64,000 nucleotides of DNA from Bacteroidetes bacterium UBA6183 (GTDB lineage Bacteria > Bacteroidota > Bacteroidia > UKL13-3): NCBI GenBank assembly GCA_002422865.1, contig DITN01000062.1:61357-125356 (forward strand), read 5' to 3'. Shown here one piece after another: positions 8,741-17,648 of this stretch. Every line of letters starts with the position of its first letter. Position 1 is the first letter of the stretch. The translations under genes and the position numbers were made by a program. A model generated the notes under the pieces. That model saw nothing but the letters and a program-made list of their open reading frames with translations, had not been told where the DNA came from and made no database searches.

Positions 8741-10699
8741 ATGCAGTTATCTGTAATTATTGTTAACTACAACGTAAAGTACTTTCTGGAGCAGGCGTTG
8801 CATAGCGTTTATAAAGCAATGCGCGGTGTTGAGGGGGAAGTGTTTGTAGTTGATAATAACTCGGCAGATGGCAGTTGTGAAATGGTACGCAGAAAGTTTC
8901 CGCAAACCATTGTTATAGAGAACAAATCAAATACCGGCTTTAGTGTGGCCAATAACCAAGCCATTAAACAAGCCAAAGGGAAATATGTGTTGTTGTTAAA
9001 CCCCGATACCGTTGTTGAAGAAGATTGTTTTACCAGTTGTATTGAGTTTATGGAATCGCAACCAGATGCAGGTGCATTGGGTGTTAAAATGATTGATGGT
9101 AAAGGAAAGTTTTTGCCTGAATCAAAACGCAGTTTACCCACACCTAAGGTCGCATTTTACAAGATGTTTGGGTTTGCCTCTATTTTCCCTAAATCAAAAA
9201 CATTTGGTAAGTACCACTTAGGATTTTTAAGTAATGATGAAGTGCATGAAGTGGAGGTTTTATCAGGTGCTTTTATGTTTATACGTAAAGCCACTTTAGA
9301 TAAAATTGGCGTATTGGATGAAGATTATTTTATGTACGGAGAAGACATTGATTTGTCTTACCGCATAACACAGGGTGGATATAAAAACTACTATTTTCCC
9401 AATACCACCATCATACATTACAAAGGCGAGAGCACCAAAAAAACAAGTGTAAATTATGTGTTTGTGTTTTATAGGGCCATGATCATTTTTGCTCAAAAAC
9501 ACTACAGCAATAAACACGCTAAGCTATTTAGTTTCCTGATAAGTTTTGCTATTTACATTCGTGCAAGTATTTCATTAATTGCCAGATTTTTTCAAACCAC
9601 CCACCTCATGCTGATGGATGCTGCGTGCATGTACACAGGCATTTATCTGATTAAATTGTATTGGGAGCGTAATCATAAATTTGTGGAAGGAGGTTCTTAC
9701 CCTATAGAGTTTATGTTGGTTAATGCCAGTATGTATACCCTGCTTTGGGTATTTGGTTTATACCTTTCGGGTGCTTACGAAAAACCTCGCTCTATAACAG
9801 CGGTTGTAAAAGGTATTTTATTTGGGTTGATAGGTATAAGTTTATTGTATGCATTTGCCCCGGAAAGCTACCGTTTTTCCAGAGCTATTATTATGTTGGG
9901 ATTTGTGTGGGCATTAATTGGCGCCTACTTAAACCGTTTGATATTATACATAGCCAAGTTTAAAAAGATTGATTTGGCAATGGCCTACGATACAACAACC
10001 ATAATTGTTGGGAGCCAAAATGAAGCGGCTCGTGTACAAGATTTATTAAACAAATCAAAGGCCAACTGCAAGGTGGCCGGCTATGTAACTGTTGGTAATG
10101 ATAAAGAACAAAGTGATGATTATTTGGGGGATGTTTCGCGACTAAGAGATATCGTGCAGGTTTTTAATGCCGAAGAAATTATCTTTTGTTCTAAAGACAT
10201 TTCAGCTACTCAAATCATACAATGGATGAGTGGTGTTACCTTACCGGGTGTGCAATACAAAATTGTACCTGAAGAAAGCTCATTTATCATTGGTTCAAAC
10301 AGTAAAAATAGCGCAGGCGATTTTTATGCTTTAGATATCAGCATGGCCTTAAGTGAGCCTCAACATCAACGTAATAAAAGGTTATTAGATGTGGTGATTG
10401 CTCTGATGTTTAGCATACTTAGTCCGGTTTTGTTAATCGTAGTAAAACATCGTTTACAGTTCCTGAAAAATTTGTGGGAGGTATTTTTCGGACAAAAAAC
10501 TTGGGTAGGTTACACACAATCATCAAATCAAAATGCCTTACCTAAAATTAAGCAAGGTGTGTTGTCTCCGGTAATTAAATGGAACAACCAAGTTGAACCG
10601 GGCGCAGCCAACAAACTTAATTTTATGTATGCTAAAAACTACTCCATCGAAAAGGATTTATACATTATCCTTTTATCTATTAGTAAATTGGGCAGTTAG
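8741..10699 (+). CDS. GT2 glycosyltransferase fused to a reduced polyprenyl glycosylphosphotransferase-like domain
   Basis: Residues 1-230 are a rhamnosyltransferase-type GT2 domain: SVIIVNYNVKYFLEQAL, VVDNNSADGS, NTGFSVANN, LLLNPDTVVE (the DxD-like site) and a GEDIDLSYR acidic motif. Next come about five membrane helices (250-405), then a Rossmann-like CoA_binding_3 region (about 415-530: TTIIVGSQNEAARVQDLL). That order is the N-terminal architecture of WbaP/WcaJ-like initiating phosphotransferases. From about 545 the sequence copies the start of the bacterial sugar-transferase domain (NKRLLDVVIALMFSILSP) and its usual end (YAKNYSIEKDLYIILLSI), but the catalytic core between them is shortened and lacks the KFRSM-type and Asp-Glu residues. 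The phosphotransferase half is probably inactive. It ends 3 bp before a convergent gene. Confidence 0.8.
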   Translation: MQLSVIIVNYNVKYFLEQALHSVYKAMRGVEGEVFVVDNNSADGSCEMVRRKFPQTIVIENKSNTGFSVANNQAIKQAKGKYVLLLNPDTVVEEDCFTSCIEFMESQPDAGALGVKMIDGKGKFLPESKRSLPTPKVAFYKMFGFASIFPKSKTFGKYHLGFLSNDEVHEVEVLSGAFMFIRKATLDKIGVLDEDYFMYGEDIDLSYRITQGGYKNYYFPNTTIIHYKGESTKKTSVNYVFVFYRAMIIFAQKHYSNKHAKLFSFLISFAIYIRASISLIARFFQTTHLMLMDAACMYTGIYLIKLYWERNHKFVEGGSYPIEFMLVNASMYTLLWVFGLYLSGAYEKPRSITAVVKGILFGLIGISLLYAFAPESYRFSRAIIMLGFVWALIGAYLNRLILYIAKFKKIDLAMAYDTTTIIVGSQNEAARVQDLLNKSKANCKVAGYVTVGNDKEQSDDYLGDVSRLRDIVQVFNAEEIIFCSKDISATQIIQWMSGVTLPGVQYKIVPEESSFIIGSNSKNSAGDFYALDISMALSEPQHQRNKRLLDVVIALMFSILSPVLLIVVKHRLQFLKNLWEVFFGQKTWVGYTQSSNQNALPKIKQGVLSPVIKWNNQVEPGAANKLNFMYAKNYSIEKDLYIILLSISKLGS

Positions 10700-10702
10700 G
10701 TT

Positions 10703-11716
10703 TTAACCTGTATTTATGGGGGTTTCTATCGAGGTAAAACCTGAAACCAACTGTTGTATAATTTTAGCAGTTTCGTCAGGATAGTTTATCGATACGGGAT
10801 GTCCGAAATTGATCCAGCTTTTTAATCTTCCTGTAAATGTCTCATCAATTTGTTTAACTACCGATACACCCATTTGTTTGAGAGCTTCGGTATTACATGT
10901 TTGCTCGTATTGGTTTAACATGGGTATTGATAATACTTTCTTGCGCAGATAAATTGCCTCTGCCGGACTCTCAAAGCCACCAGCAGTTACCAATCCTTCA
11001 CTTGATGCTAGGCTATTTAAAAATTCATCGTTAATAATGGGCCTAATTGTAATATTGTGTTTCGTGTAAGTTGTTTTACTGTGTTTACTAAACACATGCC
11101 ACTGCACATCATTAATTCGCATTAAATGTGGCATCAAAACTTCATCAGCATGTGCAGGCAAATAAACTGTAAAATGTCCGTGGTTACTTTGTTCAAGCAT
11201 TCTTACCTCTTTACGAATGATGGGGGTATGAATAAATGAATCGTAAGGCTTAAAATGAAAACCTATTTTATAAGAAGTAGGAGCATAATATTTTAGTATG
11301 TTCTCACTTATTTTATTCCGCTTAATTGGTCTTGGTGTACGCTTAGATAAAAATGCAGCTTGATGACTTAATGCAATACATGGTTTATTTTTTAGTTTAC
11401 AAGCCCAAGCAGTAATAGGTTCAAAATCATTTATGATTAAGTCGTAATCATGAACGGGAAAAGACATTACATCAGATAAAAACCTGAATGGTTTTAAATG
11501 TTGAATGCTATCAATAAAATCAATACCACCTTGTTTGCCAAAAGTATATCCAATACCTGTTTTTTTGTATTTGATGAGATAAGGTAATTGTACTTCAGCT
11601 TGTCGGCCACTTACTAAAACATCCAACTGACCATAGTTAAGCAGGTGTGGTATTACTTCTCGAGCTCTACTAATATGACCATTGCCTGTTCCTTGTATTG
11701 CGTAAAGTATTTTCAT
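10703..11716 (-). CDS. Glycosyltransferase, GT-B fold (Glyco_trans_1_3 / MurG-like)
   Basis: A 337-residue GT-B glycosyltransferase. The N-terminus MKILYAIQGTGNGHISRA carries the GTGxGH loop common to MurG-like and related UDP-sugar transferases. The C-terminal half has GLVTAGGFESPAEAIYL, the donor-binding Gly-Gly-Phe-x-Ser-x-x-Glu signature of the Glyco_trans_1_3 family. Length fits. No signal peptide or strong membrane helix is visible, so it should act at the inner face of the membrane. Its ATG overlaps the stop of the upstream LpxH-like gene by one base (TAATG), so the two are translationally coupled and may modify the same lipid. The acceptor is unknown. Confidence 0.8.
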   Translation of the reverse strand: MKILYAIQGTGNGHISRAREVIPHLLNYGQLDVLVSGRQAEVQLPYLIKYKKTGIGYTFGKQGGIDFIDSIQHLKPFRFLSDVMSFPVHDYDLIINDFEPITAWACKLKNKPCIALSHQAAFLSKRTPRPIKRNKISENILKYYAPTSYKIGFHFKPYDSFIHTPIIRKEVRMLEQSNHGHFTVYLPAHADEVLMPHLMRINDVQWHVFSKHSKTTYTKHNITIRPIINDEFLNSLASSEGLVTAGGFESPAEAIYLRKKVLSIPMLNQYEQTCNTEALKQMGVSVVKQIDETFTGRLKSWINFGHPVSINYPDETAKIIQQLVSGFTSIETPINTG

Positions 11717-12561
11717 TACACACTAGTAACTGCTGCTTTAATAATATCCTGGTAAAGCGATTCCATATCGGGAAGTTTTACGTTAAGTTCATCTTCTTCA
11801 TATAGGTCTTCATCACCAAATTCATCTTTGTAATGAAATAAACTCCACTTTTTATCATTGTATTCAAGTGCAGTTAAATTCTCTACCCAATCACCACTGT
11901 TTAAATAAAGCGTTTCTCCATTTTCTGTTTTAATGTTACGTATGGCTGGTTGATGTATATGGCCACACAACACATAATCGTAACCATTTTCAATGGCAAT
12001 ACTTGTTGCGGTTTCTTCAAAATCATCAATAAACTTAATGGCTTGTTTAACGCTATTTTTAATCCGTTTACTAAACGATACTTTTCCTCTTCCCATTTTT
12101 TGTGACACCCAATTAACCATACTGTTTAATACAATTAAGGTATCGTAACCAACCGCACCAAGCTTGGCTAACCATTTGCTGTGTTTCATGCTAATATCAA
12201 ACACATCACCATGAAAAATCCATGCTTTTTTGCCATCTAAGTCTAATACCAATTTGTCGAGTAGTTCCAATTTCCCTAATCGGAAATCGGTGAATTTTCT
12301 GAGCATTTCATCATGGTTTCCGGTTAAATAATACACCTTGGTTCCGCTGGCCATCATTTTAAAAATACGCTGTACCACTTTCATGTGGCTATCAGGCCAA
12401 TAACGTTTACTAAACTGCCAGATGTCTACGATGTCACCATTTAATACTAAAATTTCGGGATTTATTGATTTTAAGTAGCGGTTAACCGCTTTTGCGTGGC
12501 AACCGTATGTACCTAGGTGTACATCAGAAATTACGGCTACCTTTATGTTGCGTTTATTCAT
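11716..12561 (-). CDS. LpxH-like metallophosphoesterase (UDP-2,3-diacylglucosamine diphosphatase family)
   Basis: A calcineurin-like phosphoesterase of 281 residues with all dinuclear-metal motifs in order: AVISDVHLG (Asp13, His15), LNGDIVDIW, LTGNHDE, WIFHGDVFD and CGHIHQPA. The HGDVFD and WPDSH elements are typical of the LpxH/LpxG-like group, which hydrolyses UDP-2,3-diacylglucosamine during lipid A synthesis. Bacteroidota often carry additional paralogues of this group, so true LpxH activity is not proven. It is coupled by a one-base overlap to the glycosyltransferase downstream, consistent with a lipid-glycan role. A run of acidic residues (EFGDEDLYEEDEL) near the C-terminus lies outside the catalytic core. 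Confidence 0.82.
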   Translation of the reverse strand: MNKRNIKVAVISDVHLGTYGCHAKAVNRYLKSINPEILVLNGDIVDIWQFSKRYWPDSHMKVVQRIFKMMASGTKVYYLTGNHDEMLRKFTDFRLGKLELLDKLVLDLDGKKAWIFHGDVFDISMKHSKWLAKLGAVGYDTLIVLNSMVNWVSQKMGRGKVSFSKRIKNSVKQAIKFIDDFEETATSIAIENGYDYVLCGHIHQPAIRNIKTENGETLYLNSGDWVENLTALEYNDKKWSLFHYKDEFGDEDLYEEDELNVKLPDMESLYQDIIKAAVTSV

Positions 12562-12739
12562 TTACGCTGTAATAATTTGGTTACACAAAGTTTAACCTAT
12601 ATTGTGATGTTTATGTTAAGCTATGATGAAGTGATTGCGCACCTCTAATTCACTACTTTGTAAAATAAACATAAGCAATGCTTATAAGGGTTTGTTTTAG
12701 TCGCAACTTTTCATTAATTCGTACGTTCTATTTACTATT

Positions 12740-13117
12740 ATGCCAACAGCAATAACCAACGATGTAAAAATAACTGTGGAGGTTGCCTACCAAGAGAACC
12801 AATCAGACAAAGACCATGTTTTTGCCTACCGCATTACCATACACAACAAAGGTGATTATACCATTAAATTGTTGCGCAGGCATTGGTATATAAACGATGT
12901 GAACGTGGCCAAAAACGAAGTGGAAGGTGAAGGCGTAGTTGGAGTTCAACCTGTATTGGAGCCGGGCGAGTCGCATCAATATGTTTCGGGCTGCGTAATT
13001 CATTCAGACATGGGTGCTATGCACGGCACGTATTTAATGGAACGACAGCTAGACGGTAAACAATTTAAGGTAGCAATACCCAAGTTTAATTTAGTAGCAC
13101 CATTTCGCAACAATTGA
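12740..13117 (+). CDS. apaG: ApaG (DUF525) family protein
   Basis: A 125-residue protein matching the whole ApaG family length. Recognisable segments are HVFAYRITIHNKGDYTIKLL, RHWYI, VVGVQPVLEPGESHQY and GAMHGTYLM, which form the fibronectin-III-like fold with the conserved Gly-x-Gly-Val-Val-Gly and Met-x-Gly-x-Tyr features. ApaG is associated with Co2+/Mg2+ homeostasis and Ap4A metabolism in enterobacteria; its molecular role is unclear. The stop codon overlaps the TTG start of the next gene (TTGA), so that gene is probably translated by coupling. Confidence 0.92.
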   Translation: MPTAITNDVKITVEVAYQENQSDKDHVFAYRITIHNKGDYTIKLLRRHWYINDVNVAKNEVEGEGVVGVQPVLEPGESHQYVSGCVIHSDMGAMHGTYLMERQLDGKQFKVAIPKFNLVAPFRNN

Positions 13118-13527
13118 TTACTGTTAAAAATAATTTGTACAAAGCCGCCATTTTCTTAATTGGCTTGTTGGTTATTTTCGGAACGTATTACATCATAAAA
13201 ATCCAATCAATTAGAGGTGCGTTAATTACAGAAGGTATTGTAAAAACCAACTACATGCATGGCATTAACAAAAGTGATTTTGGTAGTACAATTAGTGCCG
13301 AAATTCAGTTTTATGCCAATGATAGTTTGGTTACTATTTTAGGACCTGAAGGACAACCGATGAATGTTGGATTAATTGTACCTATACTTTATCAAACAGA
13401 AAAGCCTGGTGATGCTGTTGTTTATACCTTTGATGGATTTTGGCTGCATGGTTTGATATGGTGTATTTTGCCAACCATTTTTTGGGCAGCCATTAGTTTA
13501 AGTGTAGTAAAAGTGAAGGATAACTAA
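13114..13527 (+). CDS. Small membrane protein of unknown function, TTG start coupled to apaG
   Basis: 137 residues with two membrane segments: an N-terminal one (YKAAIFLIGLLVIFGTYYII, about 9-28) and a C-terminal one (LIWCILPTIFWAAISLSVV). Between them lies a beta-rich extracytoplasmic part of about 80 residues resembling the DUF3592-type layout (short loop EGIVKTNY, then a PGDAVVYTFDGFW segment). The only plausible start is the TTG that overlaps the apaG stop as TTGA; the first internal ATG (codon 48) would remove the first helix. I do not assign a function. Confidence 0.65.
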   Translation: MITVKNNLYKAAIFLIGLLVIFGTYYIIKIQSIRGALITEGIVKTNYMHGINKSDFGSTISAEIQFYANDSLVTILGPEGQPMNVGLIVPILYQTEKPGDAVVYTFDGFWLHGLIWCILPTIFWAAISLSVVKVKDN

Positions 13528-13541
13528 ATAAATCTTCATGG

Positions 13542-14171
13542 CTAACTTAAGGTAAAATATTCTTCTTTTTCCGTGGTATGGTTTCTGATTACTCCTGCAC
13601 TTACTAAGTTAATTAACATTTTTTGTGCGCGCCAACGTGATATGTTTAACAGCTTGCAAAGTTGTTTGGTGGTAATTTTATCGTTTTTATCCAAGTATTG
13701 AAGCAGCCCTTCTTCGTGTTTGCTGTATTTTATTAATGTATCTTTAGGATTTGTAGCACGTTTTAACACATCAACCACAACTTTACTCGCCAATAGACTT
13801 TTATCTTTAACCCTGATGTGTACCCACCACTTTCCTTCTTCGTCTTTTGCATAATAAGGTTTATTACCACCTTCAGGTATAATACATTCAATAACTGTTC
13901 TATTGCCAAACTCCCATTCAATAATTTCCAATTCAATCTCAGGCTTGCAAAAGAATTGAGCAGCTAAATCAAGCATGTATTTTTCATCTTCGCTTCGCAC
14001 ACCGCTAATTGTGCCATTATCATTAACGCCTACTAACAGCCTTCCGCCTTTGTGGTTGGCAAACGAGCTCATGGTTTTGGCAATTTTGCTTGCGCTGGAA
14101 ATTGTCTTTTTAAAGTCGAGGGAATCGTTTTCGCCTTTAGCAATCAACTGTTGTATGTGATTTAATGTCAT
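13542..14171 (-). CDS. AlbA_2/Schlafen-like ATP-binding protein with C-terminal helix-turn-helix
   Basis: Residues 1-125 (from the ATG at 14171) form an AlbA_2 domain: LIAKGENDSLDFKKTIS, then ASKIAKTMSSFANHKGGRLLVGVNDNG with the hallmark N-x-x-G-G-x-L-L-x-G-V-x-D. A C-terminal winged-helix segment follows (KITTKQLCKLLNISRWRAQKMLINLVSAGVI, split here as KITTKQLCKLLNISRWRAQK and the rest). Such proteins are often called putative DNA-binding or transcriptional regulators; their mechanism is poorly known. The frame stays open to 14234, but the ATG at 14171 puts the domain at its usual start, and a TATAGTTTG box about 14 bp upstream supports it. The gene is convergent with the small membrane protein gene. 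Confidence 0.78.
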   Translation of the reverse strand: MTLNHIQQLIAKGENDSLDFKKTISSASKIAKTMSSFANHKGGRLLVGVNDNGTISGVRSEDEKYMLDLAAQFFCKPEIELEIIEWEFGNRTVIECIIPEGGNKPYYAKDEEGKWWVHIRVKDKSLLASKVVVDVLKRATNPKDTLIKYSKHEEGLLQYLDKNDKITTKQLCKLLNISRWRAQKMLINLVSAGVIRNHTTEKEEYFTLS

Positions 14172-14293
14172 GATTAACTTTAGCAAACTATACATTTTAA
14201 CGCATTTGCCAAAGAGTTGTTTCACTGCCTTCAATTAATCAGTGCATTAACAATTTGGTGATGAAATTCAGATATTAATTTAGCAATAAAAGG

Positions 14294-14325
14294 TTTGGTT
14301 TATTAATTGGTAAAGTCAATATTTG
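14294..14325 (+). promoter_or_regulatory. Bacteroidota-type promoter for icd
   Basis: TTTG (14294-14297) is followed after 20 bp by AATATTTG (14318-14325), close to the -33 TTTG / -7 TAnnTTTG consensus. The predicted transcript would start near 14330, about 33 nt before the icd ATG. Confidence 0.55.
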
Positions 14326-14362
14326 CGACACTTTAAAATTGGCTTTAAAACCTTATTAAACA

Positions 14363-15817
14363 ATGACACAACCAATAAAAATATCTGTAGCCAAAGGCGA
14401 TGGAATCGGTCCGGAAATTATGGACGCTGTATTGCGTATTTTTGATGCTGCAAAAGTTACACTCGATTATGAGTTTATTGAAATGGGCAAAACCTATTTT
14501 GAACAAGGCTTTGGTACCGGAATGACTCCTCCTGCCAAAGAAAGTGTTGAGCGTAATGGTATATTGTTTAAAGGCCCTATGGAAACCCCAAAAGGTAAGG
14601 GCATGAAAAGTATTAATGTTACAGCTCGTAAAACCTGGAGTACGTATGCAAATCGTAGGCATTTCCAAAGTTTACCGGGTGTTGAAACCGTATTTAGCCG
14701 TGCCGGTATTCCTATTGATATTACCATTGTTCGTGAGAATATTGAAGGTACTTACGGAGGTATTGAGCATTTAAATACAAATGATGTGGCCATTTGCCGC
14801 AGAATTATTTCAAGACCGGGCTCTGAGCAAGTAATTCGTTTTGCTTTTGAAATGGCACGTAAAGAAGGATTTACAAAAGTTACTTGTGCGCACAAAGCAA
14901 ACATCATGAAACTTACTGATGGGATGTTTCTTGAAACGTTTCAGCGTGTTGCTGCAGAATACACAGATATAAAGTCGAATGATATTATTGTTGATGACTT
15001 GGCTATGAAGTTAGTTGCTCGCCCGCAAGAATTTGAAGTAGTAGTACTAACAAATTTACAAGGCGATATCATGAGTGACTTGTGTGCCGGTTTGGTTGGT
15101 GGATTAGGTTTCGCTCCTTCGGCTAATGTAGGTGATAATATTTCAATTTTTGAAGCGGTACACGGAACTGCGCCTGATATTACAGGTAAAGGCATAGCAA
15201 ATCCAACTTCATTGTTATTAAGTGGTTTGATGATGTTGCGTTATTTGGGATTTGTTAAACAAGCTGCCGATATTGAGAATGCTTTACGTTATACCTTAGA
15301 GCAAGGCGTACATACCGGTGATTTTGGCGACAAGTCTATTCCATCAGTAGGAACAGAAGCTTTTGCCGCAGCCATTATAGCTAACTTGGGTCAAAGACCT
15401 CAATTGTCAAAACCTCGTGAGGCTGTTGAAGGTGTAGCTTTATTTACTAAACCTATTGCTCCATTAAAACAAAAAATGATGAAAGCTCCCGACAACTCTG
15501 TGAAAACAATTGCAGGGGTTGATTTCTTTGTGGAAAGTGAGTTATTGGGTAGTGAAATTGCTGAAAAAATTCAACCACACTTGGCATCAAACCAAAAATT
15601 AGTAATGATTAGTAACCGTGGTACCATGGTTTGGCCTACAGGTTCTGTATTTACCGAATGTGTAGATCATTACCGTGTAAGGGTTGAAGGCGATATGACC
15701 CAGCCTGAAATTTTTGATTTGTTATCTAAACTTTCAGCGGAGTTTTATATTCCTTCTCATGAAGTGTTGAGAAACTATGGCGATAAGCCAGGCTTCTCTT
15801 TGGCTCAAGGACAATAA
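14363..15817 (+). CDS. icd: NADP-dependent isocitrate dehydrogenase
   Basis: Oxidative decarboxylation of isocitrate to 2-oxoglutarate in the TCA cycle. At 484 residues it is the long isocitrate/isopropylmalate dehydrogenase form with an extra C-terminal domain, as in Thermus and alpha-proteobacterial enzymes. Visible features are AKGDGIGPEIMDAVL at the N-terminus, the substrate-binding loop (INVTARKTWSTYANRR), ITIVRENIEGTYGG with the catalytic-region Tyr, CAHKANIMKLTDG with the catalytic Lys, NLQGDIMSDLCAGLVGGLG with the metal-binding Asp residues, and FEAVHGTAPDITGKGIANP for cofactor binding. It stands alone between its own promoter and a strong terminator. Its product 2-oxoglutarate is also the product of gdhA at 20.1 kb. 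Confidence 0.93.
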   Translation: MTQPIKISVAKGDGIGPEIMDAVLRIFDAAKVTLDYEFIEMGKTYFEQGFGTGMTPPAKESVERNGILFKGPMETPKGKGMKSINVTARKTWSTYANRRHFQSLPGVETVFSRAGIPIDITIVRENIEGTYGGIEHLNTNDVAICRRIISRPGSEQVIRFAFEMARKEGFTKVTCAHKANIMKLTDGMFLETFQRVAAEYTDIKSNDIIVDDLAMKLVARPQEFEVVVLTNLQGDIMSDLCAGLVGGLGFAPSANVGDNISIFEAVHGTAPDITGKGIANPTSLLLSGLMMLRYLGFVKQAADIENALRYTLEQGVHTGDFGDKSIPSVGTEAFAAAIIANLGQRPQLSKPREAVEGVALFTKPIAPLKQKMMKAPDNSVKTIAGVDFFVESELLGSEIAEKIQPHLASNQKLVMISNRGTMVWPTGSVFTECVDHYRVRVEGDMTQPEIFDLLSKLSAEFYIPSHEVLRNYGDKPGFSLAQGQ

Positions 15818-15836
15818 ATTATTATATTGAATAACT

Positions 15837-15867
15837 AAAGCCGATTCTAAACTAGAATCGGCTTTTT
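15837..15867 (+). terminator. Rho-independent terminator after icd
   Basis: A perfect 13-bp stem (AAAGCCGATTCTA / TAGAATCGGCTTT) with a 3-nt loop and a T-run, 20 bp after the icd stop. Confidence 0.93.
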
Positions 15868-15943
15868 GTTTGGTATTTAATGAACAAAAAGTTTTACATA
15901 GTTTCGTCTAAATTAAATACTTTTACATATCAAAATTTAACCC

Positions 15944-16516
15944 ATGAAAAATTACCCAGCTTTAATTTGCCTTATTGTATTCCTATCCTCGTGCTCACAG
16001 CAACAATTTGCATTCAGAAAAAAAATTGCTGTTCAACATCCGGACAAGGTGGTTGTACAAAATCATCTCAAGAAAAATACGGATAGTATAACAAATATTG
16101 AGGCTAACAATCAAATAACCTACGCTCAGCCCTTACCTTTCGTAAAGCAACACGAAGAGCTGGCTTCAGAAAGCATTACCGTTTTACCTGATGATACTAT
16201 TAGAAAAAAATACAAATTTGATGAAGATAAAAAACCGAATAATTTAAATTCGGAATCAGACCCTAAAAATGGTGTATATGACATGGATAGTAAAGCTGAT
16301 AAGGAGGCTTTAACAGGTTTTATTCTCAGCCTTGTGGGATTTTTTATTTTTCAACCTGCGGCTATTGCCGGATTAATTTATAGCATACGAGGCCTAAAAT
16401 CATTTAGAAGAAAAGGATTGGCCATAGCAGGTATAATTATTAGTGGCTTAGTAATTTTGCTCATGTTATTGTTATTATTTATCATTATCATGTTGATTTT
16501 GTCTTTTGCTCCTTGA
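15944..16516 (+). CDS. Lipoprotein with C-terminal DUF4190-like membrane domain
   Basis: 190 residues. The N-terminus is a lipoprotein signal (MKNYPALICLIVFLSSCS; lipobox LSSC). A polar linker of about 100 residues follows, then two hydrophobic segments near the end (FILSLVGFFIFQPAAIAGLI and LAIAGIIISGLVILLMLLLL) separated by YSIRGLKSFRRKG. That C-terminal arrangement is the DUF4190 pattern. A lipid anchor plus two C-terminal helices suggests an inner-membrane protein with its polar linker in the periplasm. Function unknown. It lies alone between the icd terminator and gpsA. Confidence 0.7.
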   Translation: MKNYPALICLIVFLSSCSQQQFAFRKKIAVQHPDKVVVQNHLKKNTDSITNIEANNQITYAQPLPFVKQHEELASESITVLPDDTIRKKYKFDEDKKPNNLNSESDPKNGVYDMDSKADKEALTGFILSLVGFFIFQPAAIAGLIYSIRGLKSFRRKGLAIAGIIISGLVILLMLLLLFIIIMLILSFAP

Positions 16517-16603
16517 GCATAAACTCAGCATGTAAAAGTGAAAGCAAGAGAGCGTAAACCCAAATGGATAACAATAATATGTTTTAAATTAACTTCAATT
16601 ATT

Positions 16604-16611
16604 TACTTTCG
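16604..16611 (+). promoter_or_regulatory. -7 box directly upstream of gpsA (possible leaderless start)
   Basis: TACTTTCG fits the TAnnTTTG class with one change. It ends only 5 nt before the gpsA ATG, so the expected transcription start falls on or next to the start codon. Confidence 0.45.
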
Positions 16612-16616
16612 TTTGT

Positions 16617-17642
16617 ATGAATAGTGAGTCGAAAAATATTGCTGTATTAGGTGGAGGAAGTTGGGGAACAGCCATTGTAAAAATGCTTACCGAACAACTT
16701 AGAAACAATACGGGCAAAATAAATAAACTGCAGTGGTGGTTGCGCAAACAAGAAACCGTTGATTATGTGAAAGCCAACCGCCACAATCCAAGTTACATTA
16801 GTTCTGTTGAAATACACCCGGAGTTGGTTGAAGTAACCAGCGATATTAAACATGTAGTCAACACAGCTGATATTATGGTGTTGGCAGTGCCATCGGCATT
16901 TTTAAAAGATGCATTAAGCACGCTTACACCCAAAGATTTTGAAGGTAAATTTATAGTATCGGCTATTAAAGGTTTATTGCCACATAGCAAACAAATTGTG
17001 GCCGATTTTATGATGAACGAGTTTAACGTTTCTCACGAAAACCTTCTGGTTATTTCAGGTCCGTGTCATGCTGAAGAAGTTGCTGCCGAAAAGTTATCGT
17101 ATTTAACCATTGCCGGAAAAAACAAAGAGGTAACAAGTTACTTTGCATCATTGTTGGCTTGCCGTTACATACGCACCATAATTTCCGAAGATTTAACCGG
17201 AACAGAATATGGAGCAGTTTTAAAAAACATATACGCAGTAGCCAGTGGTATTTGTCATGGAGTAGGGTATGGTGATAATTTTCAGGCGGTATTAATTAGT
17301 AATGCCATTAGAGAGATGGAGGCATTTTTATATAAAGTGCATGCGCATCCACGCGAAATAAACCACTCTGCTTATTTGGGCGATTTGTTGGTAACAGCAT
17401 ACTCGCAGCACAGCCGTAACCGCACATTTGGTAACATGTTGGGCAAGGGTTATTCGGTTAAATCAGCCCAACTAGAAATGAATATGATTGCCGAAGGTTA
17501 TTATGCTACCAAGAGCATGTTTGAGTTAAATGCCGAGCAATTACACATTGATATGCCAATAGCCGAAGCAGTATACAACATTATATACAACAATAAACCT
17601 GCTAAAGCAGAAATAGAAAAGTTGAGTACAAAACTAATTTAA
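16617..17642 (+). CDS. gpsA: NAD(P)H-dependent glycerol-3-phosphate dehydrogenase
   Basis: Reduces dihydroxyacetone phosphate to sn-glycerol-3-phosphate, the backbone for phospholipid synthesis, in the cytoplasm. The protein (341 residues) has the N-terminal dinucleotide fold IAVLGGGSWGTAIVKML (residues 8-24), the conserved VSAIKGL, ISGPCHAEEVA, and the catalytic-Lys region GAVLKNIYAVASGICHG, ending with the C-terminal helical domain (HSRNRTFG; ATKSMFEL). Length and motif order are normal. A carboxymuconolactone decarboxylase-like gene follows 6 bp downstream, so the two probably share a transcript. Confidence 0.93.
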   Translation: MNSESKNIAVLGGGSWGTAIVKMLTEQLRNNTGKINKLQWWLRKQETVDYVKANRHNPSYISSVEIHPELVEVTSDIKHVVNTADIMVLAVPSAFLKDALSTLTPKDFEGKFIVSAIKGLLPHSKQIVADFMMNEFNVSHENLLVISGPCHAEEVAAEKLSYLTIAGKNKEVTSYFASLLACRYIRTIISEDLTGTEYGAVLKNIYAVASGICHGVGYGDNFQAVLISNAIREMEAFLYKVHAHPREINHSAYLGDLLVTAYSQHSRNRTFGNMLGKGYSVKSAQLEMNMIAEGYYATKSMFELNAEQLHIDMPIAEAVYNIIYNNKPAKAEIEKLSTKLI

Positions 17643-17648
17643 TACATC

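Noticed and set aside
12671..12685. Short palindrome ATAAGCAATGCTTAT upstream of apaG
   Set aside because: Seven-base arms in AT-rich DNA with no clear promoter relation; likely chance.
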